A stretch of DNA of 64,000 nucleotides, taken from NCBI RefSeq assembly GCF_005434945.1, contig NZ_SKCH01000005.1:1-64000 (forward strand), read 5' to 3'. The position numbers and the translations under genes were made by a program. This document shows, in pieces, positions 36,274-44,558 of this stretch (position 1 is its first letter; each line of letters starts with the position of its first letter). The DNA is from Prescottella subtropica. GTDB taxonomy: Bacteria > Actinomycetota > Actinomycetes > Mycobacteriales > Mycobacteriaceae. The notes beneath the pieces were generated by a model. It saw only the letters and a list, made by a program, of their open reading frames with translations. It did no database searches and had not been told where the DNA came from.

Positions 36274-37413
36274 CTACCGGGATGGGCGGATTGTTTCGAT
36301 GATCGTGATTTCCGGTGGGGCGCCGACCCGGACCGGGGGACCCCACGCGCCGGCACCGTAGGAGGTGTACAGGACGGTGTCGCCGATGCGGTCGAGGCCG
36401 GTGACGGAGGGTTGCTGCAGGGGTACCAGGTAGCGCAGCGGCCACATCTGGCCGCCGTGGGTGTGTCCGGACAGTTGTAGGTCGACGCCGAGTTCGGACG
36501 CTTCGATCGCCTGTTTCGGCTGGTGGGCGAGGAGGAGGACGAACCGGTCGGGGTCGCGTCCGGTGAGGGCGGCGGGCAGGTCCGGTTCGTACGGTGCGGG
36601 GGAGGTGCGGTCGTGGATGCCGGCGAGGTCGATGACGGCGTCGTCGCGGCGGATCTCGACGCGTTCGTTGCGGAGGGTGCGGATGCCGAGGGTGTCCCAC
36701 AGGTCGAGCCAGCGGCCGCCGTCGCCGGCGTAGAACTCGTGGTTGCCGCTGACCCCGAACACGCCGAGGGGGGCGTGCAGGTCCGCGAGGGGTGCGAGGT
36801 CGGGGCCGACCTTGGTGACGGTGCCGTCGACGAGGTCGCCGCCGAGCAGGATCAGGTCCGGTTGCTGTGCGGTGACGAGGTCGACGACCCTGCGGGTGAA
36901 TCCGATGCCGCGGGCGGGGCCGACGTGCAGGTCGGTGACGAGGGCGATGCGGGTGCCGGTGAACCGGTCGGGGAGCCGGTCGAGGGGGATGCGGACGTGG
37001 CGGATGCGGGGGGTGTGGGCTTCGGTGACGCCGTAGCCGGCGGCGCCGACGGCAGCGAGGGTGACGGCGGCGGTGGCGCCGCGCAGCACGGTGCGCCGGG
37101 AAGGGTCGGTGGGTTGCGGGTGTCCGGTGAGGCGGGCGATGCCGGAGCCGGCGGCGACGACGAGCAGGCCGAGGACCAGGTAGAGCAGGGCGGCGAGCCA
37201 TACCCAGCCGACGAATCCGGGGATCCGCGCCCAGGTGGGGTCGAACACCTCGCCGGCGCCGATGCCGACGAGGGCGAGCACCCACGCGGTGATCAGGGTG
37301 GCGCCGGCGGTGTGGGCGGGCCGTCCGGTGAGGCCGGTGGCGCGGACCAGGCGTCGGTGTACCCACCAGGTGACGAGGGCGAGGAAGACGCCGAAGACGG
37401 CGATGCGGATCAC
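36274..37413 (-). CDS. membrane-bound metallophosphoesterase
   Basis: 379 aa from GTG at 37413 (GTGA overlap with the VWA gene). Three N-terminal membrane helices (about 1-95) are followed by a twin-arginine-like motif SRRTVLRG with a fourth hydrophobic stretch, then a calcineurin-type phosphoesterase domain: TDLHVG, GGDLVDG, GNHEFYAG and SGHTHGGQMWPL supply the dimetal ligands. The catalytic domain should face outside. The family includes UDP-2,3-diacylglucosamine and phospholipid hydrolases; the substrate is not known here. Confidence 0.9.
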   Translation of the reverse strand: MIRIAVFGVFLALVTWWVHRRLVRATGLTGRPAHTAGATLITAWVLALVGIGAGEVFDPTWARIPGFVGWVWLAALLYLVLGLLVVAAGSGIARLTGHPQPTDPSRRTVLRGATAAVTLAAVGAAGYGVTEAHTPRIRHVRIPLDRLPDRFTGTRIALVTDLHVGPARGIGFTRRVVDLVTAQQPDLILLGGDLVDGTVTKVGPDLAPLADLHAPLGVFGVSGNHEFYAGDGGRWLDLWDTLGIRTLRNERVEIRRDDAVIDLAGIHDRTSPAPYEPDLPAALTGRDPDRFVLLLAHQPKQAIEASELGVDLQLSGHTHGGQMWPLRYLVPLQQPSVTGLDRIGDTVLYTSYGAGAWGPPVRVGAPPEITIIETIRPSR

Positions 37414-38627
37414 GGCTGTCCCAGCATGGTGGTGAGGGCGGCGGCCAGTTCGGGGCCGTGCGCGTCGGGGACGGTGACGAGGGTGCCGCCGGTGCGGTCG
37501 GTGACCTGCTCGAGGGTGGCGCGGTCTGGGTCGTTGCGGTCGTCGCCGAGGAAGATGACGTCGATGCGGACGGGGTGGGCGGCGGTGGCGAGGGCCTGCT
37601 CGAGTCCGGCGGTGCCGGTGCCGGAGTCGTCGGGTCCGTCGGTGATGAGCAGTACCGAGTTGGTGCGGCCGTCGGTGTAGCCGTCGACGGCGGCGGTGTG
37701 GGCGGCGGTCAGCGACGTGTACGTGGAGGTGGCGGTGCGGGGGCGCAGGCCACGCAGTTCGGTGGCGAGTCGGGTGCGACGGTCGTCGTCGGCGAGCGGT
37801 CCGGTGGGGACCTCGATCCGGTAGGGCTTGGTGGCGTCGAGGCCACGGCTGTACACCCACAGGCCGAGGTTCGTGTCGTCGGGAAGGGTGTCGATGCGGG
37901 TGGTGAGGGCGGCGGCGGTGTTGTTCAGTCGGGTGCCGGTGAGGTCGTCGGCGCCCATGGAGCCGGAGACGTCGAGCAGGATCGTGGTGGTCCGGCCGGC
38001 CGGTGCGGGCGCGGGGGCGGGAGGGTCGACGGTGTCGAATCCGGCGGCGGTCAGGGTCTGCTGCTGTTCGGGTTTGCGGAGGTAGTCGACGAAGGCGGCG
38101 GCGGCGCGGGCGGCGGTGTCGTCGACCCAGGTGGTGTCGAGGATCGCGGCGGGGCGGCCGGCGACCGGTTTGGGTCCGCCGTCGAGCACGCCGGCGGGGA
38201 CCCGATCGGTGGCGGCGGTGGATGTCGGGATCCACAGGGCCGGGGCGGGGCCGAGGGTGTCGGTCCAGGTGCCGTCGGTCAGGGCGGCGACGGCGGCGTC
38301 GGTGGCGGCGTCGTGCACGGCGACGGTGATGCAGTGGTCGCGGACCACGGGGCGGGTGCCGGTGAAGCGGGCGGCGAGTTCACGGATCGGGGGGGCGAGG
38401 GCGGGGTCGGCGGCGACGGTGAGGGTGGCGGCGCCCTCGACGCAGAGGCCGGCGGCGGCGGTGCCCTGCTCGTCGGTGCGGTCCCGCAGTTGGAACCAGC
38501 CGAGTACCCCGAGGACGAGGAGGAGCACGGCTCCGGCGGCGGCGAGCGGGCCCTTGCTGACGCCGCGGAGGCGCCTGTCATTGCGATGTCGTCCCACGGG
38601 TCGCAGTCTAGTGAGCGAGTCGGACAT
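37410..38627 (-). CDS. VWA-domain membrane protein (Rv1836c-related)
   Basis: 405 aa from ATG at 38627. One transmembrane helix (about 27-46, LAAAGAVLLLVLGVLGWF), then a periplasmic-binding-like region (about 60-220), then a von Willebrand A domain with the MIDAS sequence DVSGS in TTILLDVSGSMG and a late LITDGPDDSG. It is shorter than M. tuberculosis Rv1836c (about 677 aa as I recall), whose neighbour is also glcB. A GTG at 38651 lies inside the glcB terminator hairpin, so the ATG is preferred. Confidence 0.82.
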   Translation of the reverse strand: MSDSLTRLRPVGRHRNDRRLRGVSKGPLAAAGAVLLLVLGVLGWFQLRDRTDEQGTAAAGLCVEGAATLTVAADPALAPPIRELAARFTGTRPVVRDHCITVAVHDAATDAAVAALTDGTWTDTLGPAPALWIPTSTAATDRVPAGVLDGGPKPVAGRPAAILDTTWVDDTAARAAAAFVDYLRKPEQQQTLTAAGFDTVDPPAPAPAPAGRTTTILLDVSGSMGADDLTGTRLNNTAAALTTRIDTLPDDTNLGLWVYSRGLDATKPYRIEVPTGPLADDDRRTRLATELRGLRPRTATSTYTSLTAAHTAAVDGYTDGRTNSVLLITDGPDDSGTGTAGLEQALATAAHPVRIDVIFLGDDRNDPDRATLEQVTDRTGGTLVTVPDAHGPELAAALTTMLGQP

Positions 38628-38640
38628 CCCCGACGTGTGC

Positions 38641-38670
38641 GGCCCCGGCACCGAGGTCGGTGCCGGGGCC
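38641..38670 (-). terminator. glcB terminator
   Basis: 11-bp perfect stem ggccccggcac / gtgccggggcc with an 8-nt loop, 20 nt after the glcB stop on the minus strand. Confidence 0.75.
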
Positions 38671-38690
38671 GGGTGGGGTGTGGTCGTCGA

Positions 38691-40886
38691 TCAGGCGTGT
38701 GCGGCCTTGTACTCGCGGCGGCGGCGGTGCAGGATCGGCTCGGTGTAGCCGCTGGGCTGGGTGGCGCCCTCGAGGATCAGTTCCTTGGCGGCCTGGAAGG
38801 CGATGTTGGTGTCGAAGTCGGGGGCCATGTTCCGGTAGGTGGCGTCGCCGGCGTTCTGCCGGTCGACGACCGGGGCCATCCGCTGCAGGCTCGCGACGAC
38901 ATCGGCCTCGGTGACGACGCCGTGCCGGATCCAGTTGGCGAGGAGCTGGCTCGAGATGCGCAGGGTGGCGCGGTCCTCCATGAGGGCGACGTCGTGGATG
39001 TCGGGGACCTTGGAGCAGCCGACACCGGCGTCGATCCAGCGGACGACGTAGCCGAGGATGGACTGGCAGTTGTTGTCCATCTCCTGCTGCTTCTCGGCGT
39101 CCGACCAGTCCGTGGACGGGGCGAGGGGGATGGTGAGGATCTGCTCGACCGTCGCCCGCGGGGTGCCCTTGAGCTTCTCCTGGACGGCGAACACGTCGAC
39201 CTGGTGGTAGTGGGTGGCGTGCAGGGTGGCGCCGGTGGGCGAGGGCACCCACGCGGTGGTGGCGCCGGCGCGGGGGTGGCCGATCTTCTGGTCGAGCATG
39301 TCGGCCATCAGGTCGGTCATGGCCCACATGCCCTTGCCGATCTGCGCCTTGCCGTCGAGTCCGCAGGCGAGGCCGGTGTCGACGTTCCAGTCCTCGTAGG
39401 CGGCGATCCACGTCTGCTTCTTCATGTCGGCCTTGCGGACCATCGGCCCGGCCTCCATCGAGGTGTGGATCTCGTCGCCGGTGCGGTCGAGGAAACCGGT
39501 GTTGATGAACACGACCCGCTCGGCCGCCTCCTGGATGCAGGCGGCGAGGTTGACGGTGGTGCGCCGCTCCTCGTCCATGATGCCGACCTTCATCGTGTTC
39601 GCGGGCAGGCCCAGGATCTGCTCGACGCGGCCGAACAGTTCGGTGGTGAACGCGACCTCGTCGGGGCCGTGCTGCTTGGGCTTGACGATGTAGATCGAGC
39701 CGGTGCGGGAATTGTCCAGGGGGCCGGTGGCGTCGGTGCGGGACAGGCCGTGGATCGCGCAGGCGCCGGTGATCAGGGCGTCGAGGATGCCCTCCGGGAG
39801 TTCCACCCCGTCGGCGTCGAGGATCGCCGGGTTCGTCATGAGGTGGCCGACGTTGCGGACGAACAGCAGGGAGCGGCCGTGCAGGGTCAGTTCCCCGCCG
39901 TCCGGCGTGGTGTAGGTGCGGTCACCGTTGAGGGTGCGGGTGACGGTCTTGCCGGCCTTGTCGAACGACTCGGACAGGTCGCCGCGGTTCAGGCCGAGCC
40001 AGTTGCGGTAGCCGCCGACCTTGTCGTCGGCGTCGACGGCGGCGACGGAGTCCTCGAAGTCCATGATCGTGGTGATCGCCGACTCGAGCACGACGTCCTC
40101 GACGCCGGCGCCGTCGGTCCGCCCGATCGGGGAGGTGGGGTCGATCATGATCTCGATGTGCAGGCCGTGGTTGCGCAGCAGCACCGAGGTGGGGGTGTCG
40201 TCGTCGCCGGTGTAGCCGACGAACTTCTCCGGCTGCGCCAGTGTCGTGACGACCTCGCCGCCGAGTTCGACGGCCAGTCTGCCGTCGACGACGCTGTAGC
40301 GGGTTGCCTCGGCGTGCGAGCCCTTCGCGAGCGGGGTGGCGGTGTCGAGGAAGTCGCGGGCCCACGCGATGACCTTGTCGCCGCGGACCTTGTTGTAGCC
40401 GGGTTTCCCGTTGAGCGTCTTGTCGGCGCCGCCGGTTTCGGGGATGGCGTCGGTGCCGTACAGCGCGTCGTACAGCGAGCCCCAGCGGGCATTGGATGCG
40501 TTGAGGGCGAAGCGGGCGTTGAGGACCGGGACCACCAGCTGCGGTCCGGCGGTGGCGGTGATCTCGGTGTCCACGCCCGCGGTGGTCACCTCGAACGGGG
40601 CCGGGACGGGCACCAGGTAGCCGATGTCCTGCAGGAACGTCTTGTACTCGGCGGCGTCGAGCGGCTTGCCGGCCCGCTCCCGATGCCAGGCGTCGATCCG
40701 GCTCTGGAGATCGTCGCGGGTGGCGAGCAACGCCCGGTTCTTCGGGGCCAGGTCGGCGAACAGCGTCCCGGCGCCCTCCCAGAACGCGGCGGCGTCGACG
40801 CCGGTGCCCGGCAGCGCCTCCTCGTTGACGAAATCGTAGAGAACCTTGGCGACCTGAAGACCACCGACCTGCACGCGTTCAGTCAT
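38691..40886 (-). CDS. glcB: malate synthase G
   Basis: 731 aa (741 in M. tuberculosis). Full-length malate synthase G: N-terminal [27 protein letters not shown] region, the acetyl-CoA/glyoxylate barrel with [11 protein letters not shown] and [12 protein letters not shown], and the C-terminal [15 protein letters not shown] plug. Condenses glyoxylate and acetyl-CoA to malate (glyoxylate shunt). Transcribed alone, away from the accessory island, with terminator downstream. Confidence 0.97.
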   Translation of the reverse strand: MTERVQVGGLQVAKVLYDFVNEEALPGTGVDAAAFWEGAGTLFADLAPKNRALLATRDDLQSRIDAWHRERAGKPLDAAEYKTFLQDIGYLVPVPAPFEVTTAGVDTEITATAGPQLVVPVLNARFALNASNARWGSLYDALYGTDAIPETGGADKTLNGKPGYNKVRGDKVIAWARDFLDTATPLAKGSHAEATRYSVVDGRLAVELGGEVVTTLAQPEKFVGYTGDDDTPTSVLLRNHGLHIEIMIDPTSPIGRTDGAGVEDVVLESAITTIMDFEDSVAAVDADDKVGGYRNWLGLNRGDLSESFDKAGKTVTRTLNGDRTYTTPDGGELTLHGRSLLFVRNVGHLMTNPAILDADGVELPEGILDALITGACAIHGLSRTDATGPLDNSRTGSIYIVKPKQHGPDEVAFTTELFGRVEQILGLPANTMKVGIMDEERRTTVNLAACIQEAAERVVFINTGFLDRTGDEIHTSMEAGPMVRKADMKKQTWIAAYEDWNVDTGLACGLDGKAQIGKGMWAMTDLMADMLDQKIGHPRAGATTAWVPSPTGATLHATHYHQVDVFAVQEKLKGTPRATVEQILTIPLAPSTDWSDAEKQQEMDNNCQSILGYVVRWIDAGVGCSKVPDIHDVALMEDRATLRISSQLLANWIRHGVVTEADVVASLQRMAPVVDRQNAGDATYRNMAPDFDTNIAFQAAKELILEGATQPSGYTEPILHRRRREYKAAHA

Positions 40887-41183
40887 GGAACTGCCTCACT
40901 TTTCGGTACCAGCGGCGTCCGCGACGCACGAGGGGTGCGGGGACACCGAACGGGACGAGCACAATGTTACCCGGCAGTAGCTTCCGGGGAAGATCGGTCC
41001 GGAACGCGTGTCGGGGCGTCGACGAATACAGCTATCGGCGAGCTGAGGCGCGTGCGGTGGGCGCCGACCGTGACGCGAACACTCGGTACGGGTTCGCGCG
41101 CAGTCTCGATCACGATCGGCGAGTGAGCCGATCCGTGACGAATGCTACTGCCGCGGTTGCGGGGTCGCGCGGCGGGGCAGGGC

Positions 41184-41307
41184 GGGTCCGGTGAACGGTT
41201 GGTCGGGTGCGGTGAGTGGTGCGGGAGCGTGCAGCGGGTGCTGCTGCGCGCGAGTCGACACGGTGCGCGCGCAATCGGGCGCGCAGGAGGCGAAGTCGCG
41301 CGCGGCG
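41184..41307. repeat. 124-bp dispersed direct repeat, copy A
   Basis: Starts gggtccggtgaacggtt and ends gaagtcgcgcgcggcg. Copy B at 43800-43923 has the same length and orientation with three mismatches by eye. It lies in the 508-bp gene-free stretch between glcB and the toxin gene; the rest of that stretch (40887-41183 and 41308-41394) holds no gene I can support. Confidence 0.92.
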
Positions 41308-41394
41308 CCTCACGGCTGCGATCGATCGACTCGAGAGCGGTGGCGGGGTCGAGGGCGATCTCGTCGAATGAGGTCCGCGTCGACAGACTCTCGG

Positions 41395-41757
41395 TCAGGA
41401 CTTCCAGATGTCGGTGATCATCGCCGTGACTTCCTCGGCGATCGGGCGGTTATCCCAGGTTGCGAGCCTGGATTTGGCGAGCTCGTAGCATTTGTCGTCG
41501 GCGCGTTCGGCGATCACCCAGATGACGACGACGGTGTCGTCCGCGTCGACGCGGTAGATGATCCGGCACTGGCGGTCACCGACGACGAGTTTGCGGAACC
41601 CGGTGAGGTCGCTGGAGGCCCGACTGCCCAGCGGCTGACCACGTTTCGACGGTTCGCTCTCGAGTTTCCGCAGGGCTTTGACGACGAGTTTCTGCGCGGA
41701 CTTGTCGAGGTCGGCGAGGTCGTCCTTCGCATCGTCGGTGAGTTCGATCCGGGCCAT
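41395..41757 (-). CDS. RelE/ParE-superfamily toxin
   Basis: 120 aa from ATG at 41757. RelE-type pattern: IELTDDAKDDLADLDKSAQKLVVKALRKLESEP, then GFRKLVVGDRQCRIIYRVDADDTVVVIWVIAERADD. The C-terminal ~30 residues (YELAKSRLATWDNRPIAEEV) extend beyond the minimal RelE fold. Predicted ribosome-dependent mRNA interferase or gyrase inhibitor; the two cannot be told apart by eye. Seven nt downstream of its antitoxin gene. Confidence 0.87.
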   Translation of the reverse strand: MARIELTDDAKDDLADLDKSAQKLVVKALRKLESEPSKRGQPLGSRASSDLTGFRKLVVGDRQCRIIYRVDADDTVVVIWVIAERADDKCYELAKSRLATWDNRPIAEEVTAMITDIWKS

Positions 41758-41764
41758 GTTCGGG

Positions 41765-42049
41765 TCAGTCCTCGTCGATCCCGAGTTCGGCCACGACATC
41801 GTCGAGGGAGTGCCGACGTCCACTGTCGGTGCCGACGCGAACCAGGGTGAGGGCGAGGAACTTGAGGTCCCGCTCGGCCTCCTCGAGTCGCTGGAGGCGC
41901 TCCATCTGCTCTGGTCCGATGATGCAGGCGGCGGGGCTGTTGTTCTTCATGACGACGAACGTGCGTCCGTCGCCGGCCTCGGCGATGACCCGGGACAGAT
42001 CACGGGTCAGCTCCGTGGCGCTGACGATGTCGTTCGAGTCGATCTGCAT
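41765..42049 (-). CDS. Phd/YefM-type antitoxin
   Basis: 94 aa from ATG at 42049. The N-terminal Phd/YefM DNA-binding fold is typical: SATELTRDLSRVIAEAGDGRTFVVMKNNSPAACIIGPEQMERL. A C-terminal helix would wrap the toxin. Antitoxin precedes toxin, the usual order for autoregulation. tacagt (minus strand, 42061-42056) ends 6 nt before the ATG and no Shine-Dalgarno is visible, so translation may be leaderless. Confidence 0.9.
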   Translation of the reverse strand: MQIDSNDIVSATELTRDLSRVIAEAGDGRTFVVMKNNSPAACIIGPEQMERLQRLEEAERDLKFLALTLVRVGTDSGRRHSLDDVVAELGIDED

Positions 42050-42055
42050 GGCATC

Positions 42056-42102
42056 ACTGTACCCATGATTCTTTGAAGATTTCTACGGAAAAATGTTTTC
42101 CG
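42056..42102 (-). promoter_or_regulatory. candidate toxin-antitoxin promoter and operator
   Basis: The -10-like tacagt lies at 42056-42061 (read on the minus strand). An AT-rich 7-bp inverted repeat cggaaaa-atg-ttttccg is at 42086-42102, a plausible operator for autorepression. The -35 is not clear. Confidence 0.4.
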
Positions 42103-42270
42103 AGGTGGGCGCCCGCGAAGCGGGGTGTCCGTACACGAACACGTCTCCGGCACGGTCCACATTGCTTCGACGCGAAGGAGTGATCGACCCCGAGGATGAC
42201 CCGATGCATCCGACGTGATGATGGATGAGGTGCGCTCTTAGCGCGTCGCCGCACCGAATACGATGCAGGC

Positions 42271-43707
42271 GTGAGTGATCGCCGCGTTCGATTACAGGGG
42301 CTACGCCGCCGCGCGAAGCGTCTCCTACCGTCCATATCTCCGAATCCGAAGTGGAACGCAGGAGTGGCTGCCGATGAGCCGCCCATCGCGACATCACTCA
42401 AGGACGGGGTGACCGGGGATCAACACCTCACGGTCTCACCGGCCGAAGAAGGGGCGTCACGTGAGGCGGTCATCACGGCGACCCGTCCTGAGTCGCCGTT
42501 CGATCGCGAACTCGATCAGTACCGGTTGGCCGCCGAAGAGCTTGCCGTGCAGGAGCAGGGCCTCCGCGCCAAACTGGACGAGTGCCGCGACGGCGGTGAC
42601 CTGCTGGTGGACTACCGGCAATACGACAGTCAGCTACGTCGGATACAGGCGTGGCAGCGGAATCTGGCGGTCAGCCGGGGGCGGTACATCGCCGACCGGG
42701 ACCGGCTCGCCGCGTGGGGTTCGACCGAGGACTGGGTTGTGGCCGGGTCCATCGTGACCGTTCGCTATCTGGACGGATCCCGAGACACGTTCGTGCTCAC
42801 CGAGCGCCACGCCGACACCGAGTACGAGACCGTCTCGTACTCGTCGCCGATGGGCCAGGCTGTCCGGAAGCGGAGGGTGGGCGACAAGGTCTCGCTGCCG
42901 GCGGGAGCTCCGCTGGTGATCGACAGCATCATTCCCGGGTTCAGGATGACCGTTTCTCGCGCCGACGGTCTTCAGGAAGCCGATCCGCCCGCTCCTCTCG
43001 CACCGAGACGGACGGTGCCGACCGCCGCGACGTCTGGTGAAGCACTTGCCGGGCAACTGTGCCGGGACAAGGCCTATCGCGACGATCTCTTTGGGCGGCG
43101 GTACGCCCCGAGTGTTCGGTTGATCAACGAGTACGTTGACGAGTTGCGGTCCCGGCGTCACGTATCCATTCCGTATGTGGCCCCGACCTACGGCGGTATC
43201 GACGCACGGTTGCTCACGCTCATGCAAGATCCCGGCCCGAAGACCGACCTGGCCAATGCCGACGGCTCCGGCATGATCTGCCTCGAGAACGTCGACCTCT
43301 CGGCCGCTCGGCAGAAGTTCTTCCTGGACGAAGCTGGCATCCGCATTTCGGAGATCGTGTCGTGGAACGCCTACCCGTGGCCGAAGCCGCACCCCCAGAC
43401 CGGTCGGTCGGATCGCGAGGCGGCCGAGGCGCTTCGCGGGTTCCTCATGCTGATTCCGGGTTTGGAGGTCGTGATCCTCAACGGTGCAGTTGCCAAGCGT
43501 GTTTGGCGTGTGCTCGAGGAGATCGACCCCGCGTGCGTGGCCGGCATCTCGTCGTACCCGACATTCCATACGAGCGAACGAGCGGTCAATCCAACCCAGA
43601 GGTCTGTCGAGTACATCGCCAACGTCCACGGTGACCTGAGCAGCAAGTACGCAGCAGCTGCCCACCGGTTGCGCAGTACGGGGGCTCATCGTCGTTCGTC
43701 CGAGTAG
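42271..43707 (+). CDS. Gre-factor / uracil-DNA-glycosylase-like fusion protein
   Basis: 478 aa, GTG start. Residues 1-75: basic, then disordered. Residues 78-148: a coiled coil resembling the GreA N-terminal hairpin, with a GDLLVDYRQYDSQ segment that lines up with GreA tip GDLKENAEY (Asp kept, Glu lost). Residues 155-222: GreA/GreB C-terminal domain (AGSIVTVRYLDGS, VSYSSPMGQAVRKRRVGDKV). Residues about 265-465: uracil-DNA-glycosylase-like fold with MQDPGP (318-323), WNAYPWP (365-371), VVILNGAVAKRVW and SSYPTFHTS (427-435). Domain calls are by pattern only. It lies between the two 124-bp repeats, divergent from the toxin-antitoxin pair. Possible transcription-coupled base excision or defence role. 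Confidence 0.75.
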   Translation: MSDRRVRLQGLRRRAKRLLPSISPNPKWNAGVAADEPPIATSLKDGVTGDQHLTVSPAEEGASREAVITATRPESPFDRELDQYRLAAEELAVQEQGLRAKLDECRDGGDLLVDYRQYDSQLRRIQAWQRNLAVSRGRYIADRDRLAAWGSTEDWVVAGSIVTVRYLDGSRDTFVLTERHADTEYETVSYSSPMGQAVRKRRVGDKVSLPAGAPLVIDSIIPGFRMTVSRADGLQEADPPAPLAPRRTVPTAATSGEALAGQLCRDKAYRDDLFGRRYAPSVRLINEYVDELRSRRHVSIPYVAPTYGGIDARLLTLMQDPGPKTDLANADGSGMICLENVDLSAARQKFFLDEAGIRISEIVSWNAYPWPKPHPQTGRSDREAAEALRGFLMLIPGLEVVILNGAVAKRVWRVLEEIDPACVAGISSYPTFHTSERAVNPTQRSVEYIANVHGDLSSKYAAAAHRLRSTGAHRRSSE

Positions 43708-43799
43708 CGGAACCGCTGCTGTTCACCATCGAGAGCGACGCTGCTGATGTTTCCACCGTCAAACGACGGGCTGCTACTCGGGGCTCGATGGGGCGGGGT

Positions 43800-43923
43800 G
43801 GGTCCGGTGAACGGTTGTTCGGGTGCGGTGAGTGGTGCGGGAGCGTGCAGCGGGTGCTGCTGCGCGCAAGTTGACACGGTGCGCGCGCAATCGGGCGCGC
43901 AGGAGGCGAAGTCGCGCGCGGCG
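43800..43923. repeat. 124-bp dispersed direct repeat, copy B
   Basis: Direct copy of 41184-41307 with three mismatches, offset 2616 bp. It ends exactly where recognisable yoeB coding sequence begins, so it has replaced or interrupted the 5' part of that gene. Confidence 0.92.
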
Positions 43924-44058
43924 GTGGCGGTGCGTATTACCCGGGACGGATTCCACGGCCACTGGTCGCGGCGTATCACCGACGAACACCGACTCGTCTA
44001 CGAAATCGTCGACGACGAGATCCGGATCGCGGCCTGCCGCTACCACTACGGCAGGTGA
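43924..44058 (+). pseudogene. truncated yoeB toxin (C-terminal fragment)
   Basis: About 44 codons encoding [20 protein letters not shown] followed by [20 protein letters not shown]. The WSRRI..EHRLVY...ACRYHY end is the C-terminus of YoeB, including its catalytic His/Arg and terminal Tyr region. The first ~45 residues of a normal ~85-aa YoeB are missing; upstream in frame is the repeat. An in-frame read-through from 43747 would add unrelated repeat-encoded sequence. No yefM antitoxin adjoins it. Non-functional fragment. Confidence 0.85.
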
Positions 44059-44061
44059 CGG

Positions 44062-44520
44062 TCAGGGAGTGACAGGGACGTAGAGGCGCACGTCGACGTC
44101 GGGCAGTTCGGTGAACGCCTGCCGGATCCGGGGTTCGACGTCGGCCCAGTCGAGTCCGCCGTGACCGCAGCCCAACGGCGGCACTGCAATCGAGGTGATG
44201 CCGCGGTCGCGGATCACGCGCACCAGGTCGGTGAGGCCGGTATCGATATCGGCGAGTCGTGACCGGGACCGCCAGTGCCCCTTGGTGGGGAAGTTGACGA
44301 CGAACCGCGGACTCTCGGGGGCGTCTGTTTCCCACACGTGCATGCAGCCGAGGTGGACCTCACCGGCCCGGCATGCCCGCACATAATCGGTGAACATGTC
44401 CGGGTAGGTGCGGCGGAACTGCCGGGCGATGCCCTTGCCCATGACACCGACGGTGTTGACGGCGTTGACGAGAGCGTCGGCGTCGGCGTCGAGCAGGTTT
44501 CCGGTGGCGGTGGTGAGCAT
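44062..44520 (-). CDS. macrodomain protein, DarG/TARG1-like ADP-ribosyl hydrolase
   Basis: 152 aa from ATG at 44520. A stand-alone macrodomain: GNLLDADADALVNAVNTVGVMGKGIARQF, FPTKGHWRSRSRLADIDTGL and IAVPPLGCGHGGLDW. The GKGIA loop and the PTKGHWRS...DID segment are the hallmarks of the DarG/TARG1 branch, which removes ADP-ribose from DNA bases or acidic residues. No DarT (DNA ADP-ribosyltransferase) gene is next to it, so it is either an orphan antitoxin remnant or an independent hydrolase. It converges on the yoeB fragment with a 3-nt gap. Confidence 0.88.
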   Translation of the reverse strand: MLTTATGNLLDADADALVNAVNTVGVMGKGIARQFRRTYPDMFTDYVRACRAGEVHLGCMHVWETDAPESPRFVVNFPTKGHWRSRSRLADIDTGLTDLVRVIRDRGITSIAVPPLGCGHGGLDWADVEPRIRQAFTELPDVDVRLYVPVTP

Positions 44521-44558
44521 GCCGGCACGCTATCGGGCGGCACCGACACCGAGCGGTG

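Noticed and set aside
34355-36361. Long plus-strand open frame opposite the LuxR regulator
   Set aside because: Shadow of the minus-strand regulator, which has a clear helix-turn-helix; no motif on the plus strand.
37458-41126. Long plus-strand open frame across the VWA gene and glcB
   Set aside because: Gly/Val/Asp-rich shadow sequence. Both minus-strand genes are recognisable full-length proteins.
40887-41183. Promoter for glcB
   Set aside because: A taacat hexamer is present on the minus strand near 40964-40969, but no matching -35 was found, so it is not reported as a feature.
41191-41850. Plus-strand frame starting in repeat copy A, with a Cys-rich CSGCCCA stretch
   Set aside because: It runs antisense through the RelE-type toxin gene and has no start signal. 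The Cys-rich stretch comes from the repeat and appears in the same way at copy B.
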